Of a stretch of DNA of 64,000 nt, positions 43,026 through 52,672 are shown piece after piece. Source of the DNA: Halosimplex carlsbadense 2-9-1 (GTDB lineage Archaea > Halobacteriota > Halobacteria > Halobacteriales > Haloarculaceae); NCBI RefSeq assembly GCF_000337455.1, contig NZ_AOIU01000045.1:57412-121411 (forward strand). The letters are read 5' to 3'. The stretch's first letter is position 1. The number at the start of each line of letters is the position of its first letter. Both the position numbers and the translations under genes were made by a program. The notes below the pieces were generated by a model that worked only from the letters and a program-made list of their open reading frames with translations, was not told the origin of the DNA and did no database searches.

Positions 43026-43514
43026 GTGGTCAGGGTCGCCTTCACCGTCGTCTTGCTCGTGGCCGTGGCCGGCGTCGCGGTTCCGGCGGTCGAGTACGCG
43101 GGCGTCCAGCGGAGCGACACCGCCGTCCGGGACGCCGTCGAGCGCATCGTCTCCGAAGCCCGAGCGCTCGCGGCCGGCAACGGTGCGCTCCCGCCAGGCG
43201 CCGGCCCCGCGCGGCGCTCGGTCTCCCTCGGCCTTCCGACCGAGGGGTTCGCCAGCGCCGGGGTCGAGCGGTTCGGCGTCGGTCCACCGCTTTCGGTCGG
43301 TGATGCCGACGGCGGACTCGGATCAGGTGGGCGCAACGAGACCGCGGCGACCCGTTTCACGTGGCGCGTCGTCGACGGAACGGAACACACGGTGGTCGTC
43401 GATGGCGTCCGTATCCGGCCGATCCCGACCGAGCGGCTCCGAATCGACGGGCAGACTCGGCTGGTCCTGACGCTAGTCGCCGTCGACGGTCGGACCGTCG
43501 TCCGCGTCCGATAG
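43026..43514 (+). CDS. N-terminally anchored exported protein (DUF7311 type)
   Basis: 162 residues from GTG. One N-terminal hydrophobic helix (AFTVVLLVAVAGVAVPAVEYAG) is followed by an amphipathic helix (DTAVRDAVERIVSEARALA) and a beta-rich domain. That is the layout of pseudopilin-like subunits. It begins 3 bp after the coiled-coil gene. Family recalled as DUF7311, found with secretion ATPases in haloarchaea. Function not established. Confidence 0.65.
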   Translation: MVRVAFTVVLLVAVAGVAVPAVEYAGVQRSDTAVRDAVERIVSEARALAAGNGALPPGAGPARRSVSLGLPTEGFASAGVERFGVGPPLSVGDADGGLGSGGRNETAATRFTWRVVDGTEHTVVVDGVRIRPIPTERLRIDGQTRLVLTLVAVDGRTVVRVR

Positions 43515-43587
43515 CGTTCTGTTCGTGTTCCGGGTGTATCGGTTGTTTCGGTTGGACGAGTCGCGGACTGAAGTCGAACGGCAGCGA

Positions 43588-43879
43588 CTGCACTCACCGG
43601 GGACAGCAAGCGATGAACGCCCTCGGCGCGCTCCCTCGGAGATAGCCTGACCGCAGGTGACAGCAAGCGATGAAAGCCCTCGGCGCGCCTCGCCCTTTCA
43701 GTCCACCAGGGGCCGCACCCGGCCCGCACAGCACCGCAAACAGCCACACGCCTCCCCAACCGATTGTGCTTCTCGCTCACTGCGTTCGCTCCGATGCTCA
43801 TCCCTCGCACGATGCTGTCGCGAGACGAGACTCGCGACAGCGCGCGCCACGATGGATTGCTACGTCCGTCACCTGCACT
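43588..43879 (+). repeat. modular dispersed element, copy B
   Basis: Occupies the 421-bp gap inside the secretion-like cluster. The 5' module CAGCAAGCGATGAA[A/C]GCCCTCG occurs twice (43604 and 43661). Further blocks are CTCGCCCTTTCAGTCCACC (43689-43707), the core 43726-43765, TCATCCCTCGCACG (43798-43811), a hairpin with loop ACGAGA (43817-43838) and GACAGCGCGCGCC (43836-43848). CTGCACT flanks it on both sides (43588-43594 and 43873-43879). No gene is seen in the gap. Confidence 0.75.
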
Positions 43880-43935
43880 GAACACCGCCCATCGGGCGCG
43901 AAGGTTGAAATACGGGCGCGCGGCCACCGGCGGCC

Positions 43936-45900
43936 ATGGACGCACTGCTGTCACGACTCCGCGGGAGCGACGACGAGGACGCCTGCGGCTGTCGCCCGGC
44001 CTTCGAGGGGAATCAGTTGGTCGTCGACGCGGGCGAGTGTCCCGCTGACGGCCGACTGGCGTCGTCGGCGGACTGTCGCGAGACGGTCGTCACGGCACTG
44101 ACCGACCGCGACGCGGAGACGGTCGTGACTCGCGCCGACGGGACCGTTCGGGCCTACGAGGACGACGCCGCGGCGCTGCTGACGGCGGCCGGGCGGTTCG
44201 CCGACGCCGCCGCGTTCCGCGAGGAGCGACTGGCCGACCGAGCGAAGCGGGACCCGCTGGCCGCCGCGCGCGAGGCGACCGGTCGAGCGGGGCCCGTCGA
44301 ACGGATCGCGGCCGAGACGGGGCTGGCCGCGGGCGCGGCGCGGGCGGAGGGGTACGACGACGCGCTCCGGCCGTTCGTCGGGCCGACGGTCAGCCGCTCC
44401 AGGGTGGCCGCGCGGCCGCCGAGCGACGCTCGGCTGCGCGACCGGCGTGAACTCGACGGCGGCGGCCTCGTTCGGATCTACGAGCGGCCCGCCGACGCGC
44501 TGGCGACCTATCACCTCGAACCCGTCGAGTCCCGGTTCGACGAGGCGACGGCGGCGACGCTGTCGGCGGCGTACGACCGACTGGCCGGCGGCGAGGTCGG
44601 TGACGGCGAGGTCGCCGGTGCCGAGGTCGCGGGCGCCGAGCGAGCGCCGGGTCGCGCCGTCCGGGCGGTCGCCGACGAGGACGACCCGGTCGAGGATATC
44701 GCGGCGGTCCTCCGCAAGCACGCCCGCGGGTACGGCGTCGTCGCGGATCTGTTCGCCGACCCGCGGGTCTCGGACGTGTTCGCCACGGCGCCGGTCGCGG
44801 AGCGGCCGCTACGGGTCCGCGTCGACGGCGAGGCGATGCGGACGAACGTCCGGCTCACCGACGAGGGGGCCGCGGCGCTGGCCTCGCGCTTTCGCCGAGA
44901 GAGCGGGCGGGCGTTCTCCGGCGCGGACCCGACGCTGGACGCCGCCGTCGCGACCGGCGGCCGCCGTGTGCGCGTGGCCGCCGTGACCGACCCCGTCAGC
45001 GACGGCGTCGCCTTCGCCTTCCGCGCGGGCGACCGGGCGGCCTGGACGCTCCCGGCGCTGGTCGCGAACGGGGCGATGTCCGCCGACGCCGCCGCGTTGC
45101 TGTCCGTGGCGGTCGAGCGGGGTGCGGCCGGCCTCGTCGCCGGCCCGCGCGGCGCCGGGAAGACGACCTGCCTGAGCGCGCTGCTGTGGGAGGTCCCCGC
45201 CGAGACGCGCGCGGTCGTCATCGAGGACACGCCCGAACTCCCGGTCGACGCCCTCCAGTCGGGGGGTCGCGACGTGCAGGCGCTCCGCAGTTCGCTCGAC
45301 GACGCCGGGACGAGCCCGACGGAGGCGCTCCGGACCGCGCTCAGGCTCGGCAGCGGCGCGCTCGTCGTCGGCGAGATCCGCGGTGAGGAGGCCGCGACGC
45401 TGTACGAGGCGATGCGCGTCGGCGCCAACGACGGCGCCGTCCTCGGGACGATCCACGGTGACGGCGGCGCGGCCGTCCGCGAGCGCGTCGTCGCCGACCT
45501 GGGCGTCCCCGAGAGCTCCTTCGCGGCGACCGATCTGCTGGTCACGCTCGAGGCCGCCGAGACCGAGGACGGCACCCAGCGTCGCGTCCGCGCGATCGAG
45601 GAGGTGGAGCGGACCGGTGGTGGGCGCGGAGGCACGGCGGACGAGTCGGGTCCCGGCGGCGTCGAGGCCGTCGAATTCGTCTCGCTCTACGAGCGCGACG
45701 GCGACGGACTGGGCTCGACCGACCGGATCGAACGTGGCAACAGCCGGCTGGTCGCCGCGCTGGCGCGACCCGAAGAGAGCTACGCCGACCTCAGAGCGGA
45801 ACTGTCCGCCCGGGCAGAGTGGTTCGACGGCCTCGCCACGACCGGCCGGACAGACCCCGAAACGGTCGAGCGGGCGCGCGTCGAACGGGTGAGCGCGTGA
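43936..45900 (+). CDS. secretion/pilus assembly ATPase (type II/IV secretion family)
   Basis: 654 residues. The N-terminal region has four Cys in CGC, ECP and DC (residues about 16-53), a likely zinc site common in haloarchaeal secretion ATPases. The C-terminal motor has Walker A GPRGAGKTT (about residue 403), the Asp box VVIEDTPELP, Walker B ALVVGEIRGEE and the His box GTIHGD. It should form a cytoplasmic hexamer that powers subunit assembly. The stop overlaps the next start (TGATG), fixing coupling to the membrane protein. Confidence 0.93.
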   Translation: MDALLSRLRGSDDEDACGCRPAFEGNQLVVDAGECPADGRLASSADCRETVVTALTDRDAETVVTRADGTVRAYEDDAAALLTAAGRFADAAAFREERLADRAKRDPLAAAREATGRAGPVERIAAETGLAAGAARAEGYDDALRPFVGPTVSRSRVAARPPSDARLRDRRELDGGGLVRIYERPADALATYHLEPVESRFDEATAATLSAAYDRLAGGEVGDGEVAGAEVAGAERAPGRAVRAVADEDDPVEDIAAVLRKHARGYGVVADLFADPRVSDVFATAPVAERPLRVRVDGEAMRTNVRLTDEGAAALASRFRRESGRAFSGADPTLDAAVATGGRRVRVAAVTDPVSDGVAFAFRAGDRAAWTLPALVANGAMSADAAALLSVAVERGAAGLVAGPRGAGKTTCLSALLWEVPAETRAVVIEDTPELPVDALQSGGRDVQALRSSLDDAGTSPTEALRTALRLGSGALVVGEIRGEEAATLYEAMRVGANDGAVLGTIHGDGGAAVRERVVADLGVPESSFAATDLLVTLEAAETEDGTQRRVRAIEEVERTGGGRGGTADESGPGGVEAVEFVSLYERDGDGLGSTDRIERGNSRLVAALARPEESYADLRAELSARAEWFDGLATTGRTDPETVERARVERVSA

Positions 45901-47684
45901 TGCCGAGGGCCCGAGACGCGGACGAGCGGGTGCCGCGGCCGTCGCGGGCACCGGCGAACCGGCCCGGCGCGACCCGCGAGGGCGACGACCGCTTCGTCGC
46001 CGCCGTCGCGGCGCTCGCGACCGCCGCACCGTGGGACCCAGGGGATGACCCCGAACTCGCGCAGGCGGTCGACTTCCTCGGCTGGGACCTCGACGCGGAG
46101 ACGGTCCTCCGAGCAGGCGACGGTGGGGGTGTCCTCACGGCCGTCGCGGTCGCGCTGGCGCTGACCCTGCTTCTGGGAGCGCCGTCGGTCGCCGTCGCCG
46201 CGGGGCTGCTGGTCGGGGTCCCGGTCGCGGTCGCCGCGCGGTACCTGCCCCGCGGGCTGGCGACCGCTCGACGGACCCGCGCGCTCGGGGCCGCACCGGA
46301 ACTGGTCAGCAGCGCGGTCCTGCGGATGCGGCTGGCGCCGACGACCGAGACGGCGGCCGCGTTCGCCGCGGAGACGGGCGACGGTCGCCTCGCTCGGAGC
46401 CTGGCGGCGCACGTGCGGCGAGCGCGCGGGACCGGGCGGTCGGGGCTGTCGTCGTTCGCCGACGAGTGGGCCGAGTGGTTCCCGGCGCTCCGGCGCGCGC
46501 TCACGCTCGTCGAGTCGGCGGGCTCGGCCGAACCGGAGGAACGCGAGCGGGCGCTGGACGGCGCGCTCGACGTGACACTGGCGGGGACTCGCGAATCGAT
46601 GGCCGAGTTCGCGGCCGGGATCCAGGGGCCGGCGACCGCGCTGTACGCCTTCGGTGTCCTCCTCCCGCTGGCGCTCGTCGCGTTGCTCCCGACCGCCGGC
46701 ACCGTCGGCCTGGAGGTCCCGCTGGCAGCCGTCGTCGTCGGCTACGACCTGATACTGCCCGCGGCGCTGCTGGTCGCCAGCGGGTGGCTGCTCGCGCGCA
46801 GACCGGTCGCGTTCCCGCCTGCGCCCGTTTCCCGGTCCCACCCCGACGTGCCCGACAGCCGGTGGCCCGGGCTCGTCGCGGGCGGGGCGGCGGGCGGGGG
46901 CGCCTGGCTCGTCGTCGCTACGATCGCGGCGCCGTGGACGGCGGTCGTAGCGGCGCCCGCAGTCGGGGTCGGTGTCGCGCTGGTCGTCGCCTACCGGCCG
47001 ATGACCGCCGTCCGCGACCGGGTCGCCGCCGTCGAGTCCGGCCTGCCCGACGCGCTGTATCTCGTCGGTCGCGAGGTGGACCGAGGCCGGTCGGTCGAGA
47101 CCGCGCTTGACGACGCGGTCGAGTTGCTCGATTCGGCCACGGGCGAGGTGTTCGCCGACGCCGTCCGCCAGCAGCGGCAGGTCCGGGCGGGCGTCCGCGA
47201 GTCGTTCCTCGGCGAACACGGCGCGCTCGCGACGGTTCCGAGCGAGCGCGCGCGGAGCACGGCGGAGCTGCTCGCCGTCGCCGCCTCGGAGGGGCGACCG
47301 GCCGGACCGGCGGTCGTCGCGATGGCCGATCACCTCGACGACCTGCAGCACGTCGAGCGGACGATCCGCCGCGACCTGGAGCGGGTCACGTCGACGCTCG
47401 CGAACACGGCGGCGGTGTTCGGCCCGCTGGTCGGCGGTGCGACCGTCACGCTCGCCGAGCAGATGAGTAGCGACGGCCCGCTGACGACCGCCGTCTCGCC
47501 CGTCGCGCTCGGACTCGCCGTCGGCGCGTACGTGATGGCGCTCGCCGTCGTCCTGACGACGCTCGCGACCGGGTTAGAACGGGGCCTCGACCGCTCGCTG
47601 GTCGGCTACCGCGTCGGCCGCGCGCTCTGTCTCGCCGCGGCCGTCTTCGTCGCCGCCCTCGTCGGAACGGGGTGGCTGGTGTGA
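45900..47684 (+). CDS. TadC/GspF-like inner-membrane assembly protein
   Basis: 594 residues from the ATG that overlaps the ATPase stop by one base. Two T2SSF-type cytoplasmic helical domains (about residues 140-240 and 390-520) alternate with two clusters of transmembrane helices (about 85-125 and 240-350, then 530-590). LPDALYLVGREVDRGRSVETALDDA is the typical F-domain helix pair. It is the membrane platform that the ATPase acts on. Duplicated F domains in one chain are usual for archaeal PilC/FlaJ-like proteins. Confidence 0.9.
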   Translation: MPRARDADERVPRPSRAPANRPGATREGDDRFVAAVAALATAAPWDPGDDPELAQAVDFLGWDLDAETVLRAGDGGGVLTAVAVALALTLLLGAPSVAVAAGLLVGVPVAVAARYLPRGLATARRTRALGAAPELVSSAVLRMRLAPTTETAAAFAAETGDGRLARSLAAHVRRARGTGRSGLSSFADEWAEWFPALRRALTLVESAGSAEPEERERALDGALDVTLAGTRESMAEFAAGIQGPATALYAFGVLLPLALVALLPTAGTVGLEVPLAAVVVGYDLILPAALLVASGWLLARRPVAFPPAPVSRSHPDVPDSRWPGLVAGGAAGGGAWLVVATIAAPWTAVVAAPAVGVGVALVVAYRPMTAVRDRVAAVESGLPDALYLVGREVDRGRSVETALDDAVELLDSATGEVFADAVRQQRQVRAGVRESFLGEHGALATVPSERARSTAELLAVAASEGRPAGPAVVAMADHLDDLQHVERTIRRDLERVTSTLANTAAVFGPLVGGATVTLAEQMSSDGPLTTAVSPVALGLAVGAYVMALAVVLTTLATGLERGLDRSLVGYRVGRALCLAAAVFVAALVGTGWLV

Positions 47685-47718
47685 ACGTTTAAATCGGAGT
47701 GAGCGACCAGGCCGACCC

Positions 47719-48195
47719 ATGTTCGATACCACCGTGGAATCGACGTACGTCTGGCTCGGGCTCGCGATCGTGAGCGCCGGGATCCTGGGCTTCGCGCTAC
47801 GGGTCCCGACGGCGCCGCCGCCCGACGCCAAACCCGTCGCTCGCACGATCGACAGCGTCGCCGCCAGCCCCCACGAGGCGACGGCTCGGCACCCGGTCGA
47901 CGCTCGGCGGATCCGGATCGGCGCTCACCGGGTCGGCCTGCGCGGCCCCGGCGGCGACGCCCACGCGTCGCTCGCGTACGGCCCCGTAGTTCGAGTTGCA
48001 GGTGGCGACGGCGACCGGCTCCGGCGCGTCCTCCGCGGCGTCCCGCCCGAGCGCGCCTTCGGGAGTGAGACGACGTTCGCGCGAGTCCTCGACCGCACCC
48101 GGACGCGGGAACCGTCGTGGCAGCCCGCCCCGGAGACACTGATCGTCAGGCGGGTGACCTGGGGGGACGCGAATGCGACGCTCGTCGGGGCGTGA
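47719..48195 (+). CDS. N-terminally anchored protein of the secretion cluster (DUF7283 type)
   Basis: 158 residues. One hydrophobic helix (YVWLGLAIVSAGILGFALRV, residues about 10-30), a Pro-rich hinge (PTAPPPDAKP), then a small mixed domain ending VRRVTWGDANATLVGA. The gene starts 34 bp after the platform protein and runs 23 nt into the next gene, so translation of the set is coupled. Family number is recalled. It could be a pilot or pseudopilin-like subunit. Confidence 0.65.
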   Translation: MFDTTVESTYVWLGLAIVSAGILGFALRVPTAPPPDAKPVARTIDSVAASPHEATARHPVDARRIRIGAHRVGLRGPGGDAHASLAYGPVVRVAGGDGDRLRRVLRGVPPERAFGSETTFARVLDRTRTREPSWQPAPETLIVRRVTWGDANATLVGA

Positions 48196-48565
48196 GGCCC
48201 AGACCGAGCCGCTGGCGGCGGTCGTCGCGGTGGTCGTCGTCGCGCTCGCGCTGGCGCTCTACGTCGGCGCGTTCGAGGCGAACCTCCCCGGACCGCTCGA
48301 CCGGGACCACGCCGAAACGGCCGCCGACCGGATCGAGCGCGCGCTGACCGCCGGCGGCGTCGCCCGACCGGGCCGCCTCTCGGCCGCGCTCGACCGCGGT
48401 CCCGACGGCTACCGGGTCAACGTCACGCTCACCGTCGGAAATCGGATCGAGCGGGCGGGCCCGGCCCCCCCTGAGACCGCGGACACCGCGCGTCGGCGCG
48501 TGAGCGTCCGCACAGATCCGGGTCGAGTCGAACCGGGGCGGCTAGAGGTGCGCGTATGGACCTGA
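48173..48565 (+). CDS. pseudopilin-like protein of the secretion cluster (DUF7285 type)
   Basis: 130 residues. The short charged N-terminus MRRSSGREAQTEPLA precedes a 20-residue hydrophobic helix. A Gly-Arg, Glu about five residues later and the hydrophobic stretch resemble class III or TadE-like prepilin signals. The rest is a small head domain. The start lies inside the previous gene (23-nt overlap) and the stop overlaps the next by 10 nt. Confidence 0.65.
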   Translation: MRRSSGREAQTEPLAAVVAVVVVALALALYVGAFEANLPGPLDRDHAETAADRIERALTAGGVARPGRLSAALDRGPDGYRVNVTLTVGNRIERAGPAPPETADTARRRVSVRTDPGRVEPGRLEVRVWT

Positions 48566-49443
48566 GAGCGTCGAGTACGGCACTCGACACCGTCCTGTTC
48601 GTCCTGCTGGTCGGGGTCGCCGTCGGGACGCTGGCGGGCGTCGGCGACCGTCGCGCGCCTGACGGGAACCGCGTGGCCGAGGAGACCGCGGACCTGCTGG
48701 CCACCGCCACGACAGAAGCGACCTACACCCGTTCGGCGCGAGTCCGGTCGTCGGCGCTGCTGGACGGCGACGAGACCGTCTCGGTCACCGCCGACCGGAC
48801 GGCCAGCGGCACGTACGCGGAGTTGCTCGCGGCGGCCGCGGTGGCCGACCCGTCGCTCGGCGGGTCTTCCCTCACCGGGATGGGTGGGAGCCTGCGGACG
48901 GGGAGCCGGAACGCCACCCGACGCGTCCTGCACACGCGAGAAGCGAACGCACAGGTCGCGGTGACCTGGCGCCCCTACCCGAACGCGACGCTGCGTTCGT
49001 CGTTCAGCGTCGGTGAGGCGCCGCCCCGGGACGCCGACGTGTCGGTCGCGACCGTCGCGGCCGCGAGCGGACTCCCGAACTTCACCGGGTCGGCCGCCCG
49101 GGCGGCGCGAACGAACGGCTTCGACGGTGTCGCGTCCGTACTGGCCGACGCCGTCGTCGCCGACCTGTTTCCACCGAGCGAGACGCGCGACGCGCTCTAC
49201 AGTGAAGGACCCGACCGCGCGCTGGTCGCGCACCGCTACCGGCAGGCGGCGACCGTGCTAGGCGTCGATACGCCCGCACCGTTCACGCCCGACAGGGTGG
49301 CGGAGGCGAACCGGCGGCTGTCCGACTCGCTCGCCGAGCGGCTGGCGAGGGACCTGAAGCGGCGATACGACTCGCCGACAGCGGCCGCTTCGGCGGTGCG
49401 AGCGCGTCGGGTCCGAATCGTCGTCAGGACGTGGTCGGAGTGA
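48556..49443 (+). CDS. N-terminally anchored exported protein of the secretion cluster (DUF7284 type)
   Basis: 295 residues. The N-terminus MDLRASSTALDTVLFVLLVGVAVGTL is one hydrophobic helix with a short charged leader. Residues about 40-290 are an extracytoplasmic domain with Asn-X-Ser/Thr sites. It overlaps both neighbours. The size and layout would suit a larger minor pilin, comparable in position to TadF in bacterial Tad operons. Confidence 0.65.
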   Translation: MDLRASSTALDTVLFVLLVGVAVGTLAGVGDRRAPDGNRVAEETADLLATATTEATYTRSARVRSSALLDGDETVSVTADRTASGTYAELLAAAAVADPSLGGSSLTGMGGSLRTGSRNATRRVLHTREANAQVAVTWRPYPNATLRSSFSVGEAPPRDADVSVATVAAASGLPNFTGSAARAARTNGFDGVASVLADAVVADLFPPSETRDALYSEGPDRALVAHRYRQAATVLGVDTPAPFTPDRVAEANRRLSDSLAERLARDLKRRYDSPTAAASAVRARRVRIVVRTWSE

Positions 49444-52400
49444 GCCGGAACGGGTTCGAAGTCGGGACGCGCGGCCGCGTCCCGTTCGCGCTCGTCGGCG
49501 TCCTGCTGGTGGTATCGAGCGCGCTGTTCGCCAGCGCGGTCGACCGTCCGCAACCGACGCCCGAGCCGGCGGTCGACCTTGCCGTCGAGCGGACGACCGC
49601 GGACGCCCGCGCGGCGGTCCGGACGGCCGTCGCCGAGGCGGGCGTCGCCGCAGCCAGCGACCCCGTCCTGGCACCGGCGAACAACAGATGGGGCGAACTG
49701 CTCGATCCGGACACCGCGTTCAGGGACGCGCTGAAGATCCGGATATACCTGGCCGCACGGGAGCGGTTGCGGACGGTCGCGCGCACGCACCGCGGGGTGC
49801 GGGCGAACGCGTCGCTGGCACCGACGCCGACGCCCGAGGCGCTTCGGGCGGCGATGGATCGGGTGAGCGTCGAACGAGCCGGTCCCGACGGAACGGAGCT
49901 CCGGGTCTGGCTCTCGAACGTCACCGTCGAGGCGACCCGGAACGGTCACGCGGTGGGCACCGAACGCCGCTCGTTCTCGGTGGTCGTCCCGACGCCGGTG
50001 CTGGCCGTCCACGAGCGCGTCGAGACCTACCAGGAACGGCTCAAACGCGGCGTCTCGAAACCCGGGCTGGGCCAGCGGCTGACCGTCCGTCTCTACGCGG
50101 TGGCCTGGGCGCGCGGCTACGCGCAGTACGGGGGCGCGCCGGTCGAGAACGTCGTCGCGAACCGTCACGTCGAGCTGACGACGAACGGGGCGGTACTCGA
50201 CGAGCAGCGGTCGGTCTTCGGTGCGAGCGACCCGGACGGCCGCGACGCGCTCGGAACCGCGATCGCCCGCGTCGGGCTACAGGAGGTGGTCGCGGCCCAC
50301 GGCCCGAGCAAGGATTCCACGAGCAAACTCCTCCAGCAGGGGATCCGGACCGCGGGTGGCCCCACCGAAAGCGCGGGCGTTCCGGGACTCGCCACGGGCG
50401 GGACCGACGCGCCACCGCCGAACGAGACGGTGACCGTCTCCGTCGGGCTCTCGGCGGACAGAGCGTTTCGCGAGTTCGTTCGCGAGGGCGAGATCAACGG
50501 GACGATCGACTCGGTGTACGGCGCCGACGTTCGGACGCTCGCGGCGACCGAGCGGGCCGCGGGCGGGAGGCCGGACCGACCGGGTCCGCCGGCGGGCGAC
50601 GACTGGCAGTTCCGCGCCGAGTCGACCGACACCGACGTGGCCGGCGTGTCGAACGCGACGGGCGGGCCGACCGTCTCGGACCTGTCGGGGTACCACCGGC
50701 TGGAGACGTACGACCGGACCGTCCGGCTGCGCCACGAGCGGCGGGCGGTGTGGTATCACAACGGTTCGTTCAACTCGACGACCCGGACGACCACCGAAAC
50801 GAAGCGCGTCCGAGTGGCCGTCGTCGGTCGTCACGCGCCGAGCCCCCACGCGCCCGACCGTCCGATCCCGTCGGTCCACGAGCGAGGTGGGCGGTTCGGT
50901 GGCCCGAACCTCGCCGACGTGCCGCCGCGGGTCCGCGACGCGGTCGGGCTCGCGGGCGGCCCGGACGCGCTGGCCGGTCGCGCGGCGCGGGGGTCGCTCT
51001 CGGAGACGCCGACGCGGATCGACGGCGAGTGGCCCGGAGAGGTGTCCCGCTGGGTCTCCCGTGACCTGATCCGGTTGCGGCAGACGCTCCGCGAGGCGTC
51101 GGTCTCGGTCGCGCGGGGCCGGATGGGGACCTACGAGGCGACGCCGGCCGCGAAGCTGGCCGCGAAGCTGCGCGACCGACGCGCGGACCTCGTCGACGCG
51201 CCGGCCACGTACGACAGCGTCGCCGCGAAGGCCCGCGCGGCCGTCCGCGGGCGCTACCTCTCGTCTGTGATCGACCGGGTGGAGCAGCGGGCGGACCGGC
51301 GGGCGGACCGGGAGAGCGCGTTCGCGAGCGCCATCGGGACGGTCGGCGGGCCGTCGCTGTCGCGGCTGCGGTCGAGCTACGACGCCCGGCGGGCAGACGA
51401 GCGCGACGCCGGCCCGGGCGGCGGAGGCGGAGCGAGCGGGACCGGGCCGAGCGGCGACGGGCCGGCCCTCGACTACTCCGTCGACGGCGCGCCGCCGTAT
51501 CTGACGCTGGCGACGGTTACGCCAGGGCAGGTCGCGGCCGTCGAGAACGAGACGAACCCGCTGACCGCCCGGAACGTGAACTACTTCAGTCTCCCCTACG
51601 CCGACGCGACGGACGTGGCGCTGAGCGCGCTCCTGCCCGGCGGGACGAGCCGGGAGCGCCGTCTCTCGACGGCCGCGCGGGCGCTCCGGGCGGCCAACCG
51701 GACGCTGGCGTACCGCCCGAACGCCACCGTCAGGGAACGTCGCGACCGCCTCCGGGTGAAACTGAACGACACGGTCGAAGCAGTCGAGGCCGACCTGGCG
51801 ACGGAGTTGGAGTCGGCGGGCGTCGGCAATCTGTCGACCGACCACGAGGCCGTCGTCGAGGCGGGGCTGGACCGGTGGCGCTCGCTGGACGCCCGGGCGC
51901 TCGCGATGGCGAACGGGTCGGTCGTCGAGCCGATCGTCGCCGCGGCGGCGCGGCGGACCGACGGTGACTGGACGACACGACGGCGCGACCGGGTGCGGGT
52001 ACAACTCCGGACCGGCCTGTACGACGCCCTGGAGGCGAAACGGGGGAAGGTGTCCGGACCAGCGGTGACGACTCTCACGGCCGGCCTGAAGGACGTGGTC
52101 GGGCAGGCCGTCGAGTCGAAGGTCTCCGAGGTGGCGGCCGAGCGGCTCAACGAGTCGGTGACCGAGATCCCGGCCGGACTGCCGCTGGCGCCGCCGCTGG
52201 GCAACTGGGCCGTGACGACGAACGTCTGGTCGGTGACAGTGCGCGGTCAGTACGCCCGTTTCGCCGTCGAAGTCCCGCGGCGGACGCCCGCCGTCGGCGA
52301 CGCGTCGCTGCAGTACGTCCGCGACGGCGGGAACGCGACGCTGGACCTGGACGGCGACGGGAGGGGAGAGGTACTCGGTCGCTCGTCGAAGGTGAAGTTC

Positions 52401-52589
52401 ACGACCCGGACGGCGGTGACGGTGGTCGTCCCGGCCGGCGGTACCGGCGTCGGCGACATCGACGGCAACTCCATCGAACAGTCGAAGGGATGGCCGAAAC
52501 CGGGGCCGGACCCACGGAAACGGCCGTGGACCGGCGAGACGTATCCGCTGTCGATCAACGGGACCGAGGCCGACGGCGGGGGTGGGTGA
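49440..52589 (+). CDS. giant N-terminally anchored protein of the secretion cluster (DUF7286 type)
   Basis: About 1049 residues. The GTG at 49440 overlaps the preceding stop in GTGA, like other coupled pairs here; a GTG at 49431 would add three residues. One transmembrane helix (VPFALVGVLLVVSSALFASAV) lies near the N-terminus. The rest is a long exported region with Ala/Arg-rich helical segments, many NxS/T sites, a GPGGGGGAS linker near residue 660, and a C-terminal beta-rich domain with acidic DLDGDGRGE. Position and size recall TadG, but no vWA motif was found. Confidence 0.7.
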   Translation: MSRNGFEVGTRGRVPFALVGVLLVVSSALFASAVDRPQPTPEPAVDLAVERTTADARAAVRTAVAEAGVAAASDPVLAPANNRWGELLDPDTAFRDALKIRIYLAARERLRTVARTHRGVRANASLAPTPTPEALRAAMDRVSVERAGPDGTELRVWLSNVTVEATRNGHAVGTERRSFSVVVPTPVLAVHERVETYQERLKRGVSKPGLGQRLTVRLYAVAWARGYAQYGGAPVENVVANRHVELTTNGAVLDEQRSVFGASDPDGRDALGTAIARVGLQEVVAAHGPSKDSTSKLLQQGIRTAGGPTESAGVPGLATGGTDAPPPNETVTVSVGLSADRAFREFVREGEINGTIDSVYGADVRTLAATERAAGGRPDRPGPPAGDDWQFRAESTDTDVAGVSNATGGPTVSDLSGYHRLETYDRTVRLRHERRAVWYHNGSFNSTTRTTTETKRVRVAVVGRHAPSPHAPDRPIPSVHERGGRFGGPNLADVPPRVRDAVGLAGGPDALAGRAARGSLSETPTRIDGEWPGEVSRWVSRDLIRLRQTLREASVSVARGRMGTYEATPAAKLAAKLRDRRADLVDAPATYDSVAAKARAAVRGRYLSSVIDRVEQRADRRADRESAFASAIGTVGGPSLSRLRSSYDARRADERDAGPGGGGGASGTGPSGDGPALDYSVDGAPPYLTLATVTPGQVAAVENETNPLTARNVNYFSLPYADATDVALSALLPGGTSRERRLSTAARALRAANRTLAYRPNATVRERRDRLRVKLNDTVEAVEADLATELESAGVGNLSTDHEAVVEAGLDRWRSLDARALAMANGSVVEPIVAAAARRTDGDWTTRRRDRVRVQLRTGLYDALEAKRGKVSGPAVTTLTAGLKDVVGQAVESKVSEVAAERLNESVTEIPAGLPLAPPLGNWAVTTNVWSVTVRGQYARFAVEVPRRTPAVGDASLQYVRDGGNATLDLDGDGRGEVLGRSSKVKFTTRTAVTVVVPAGGTGVGDIDGNSIEQSKGWPKPGPDPRKRPWTGETYPLSINGTEADGGGG

Positions 52590-52672
52590 ACGCGGGTCGC
52601 GCCGTCGGCCGAGGCGAACCGGGGCGCGACGGAGAGTGACACTGACTTGTAGGCCGACCGCGAAGAGCGGGT

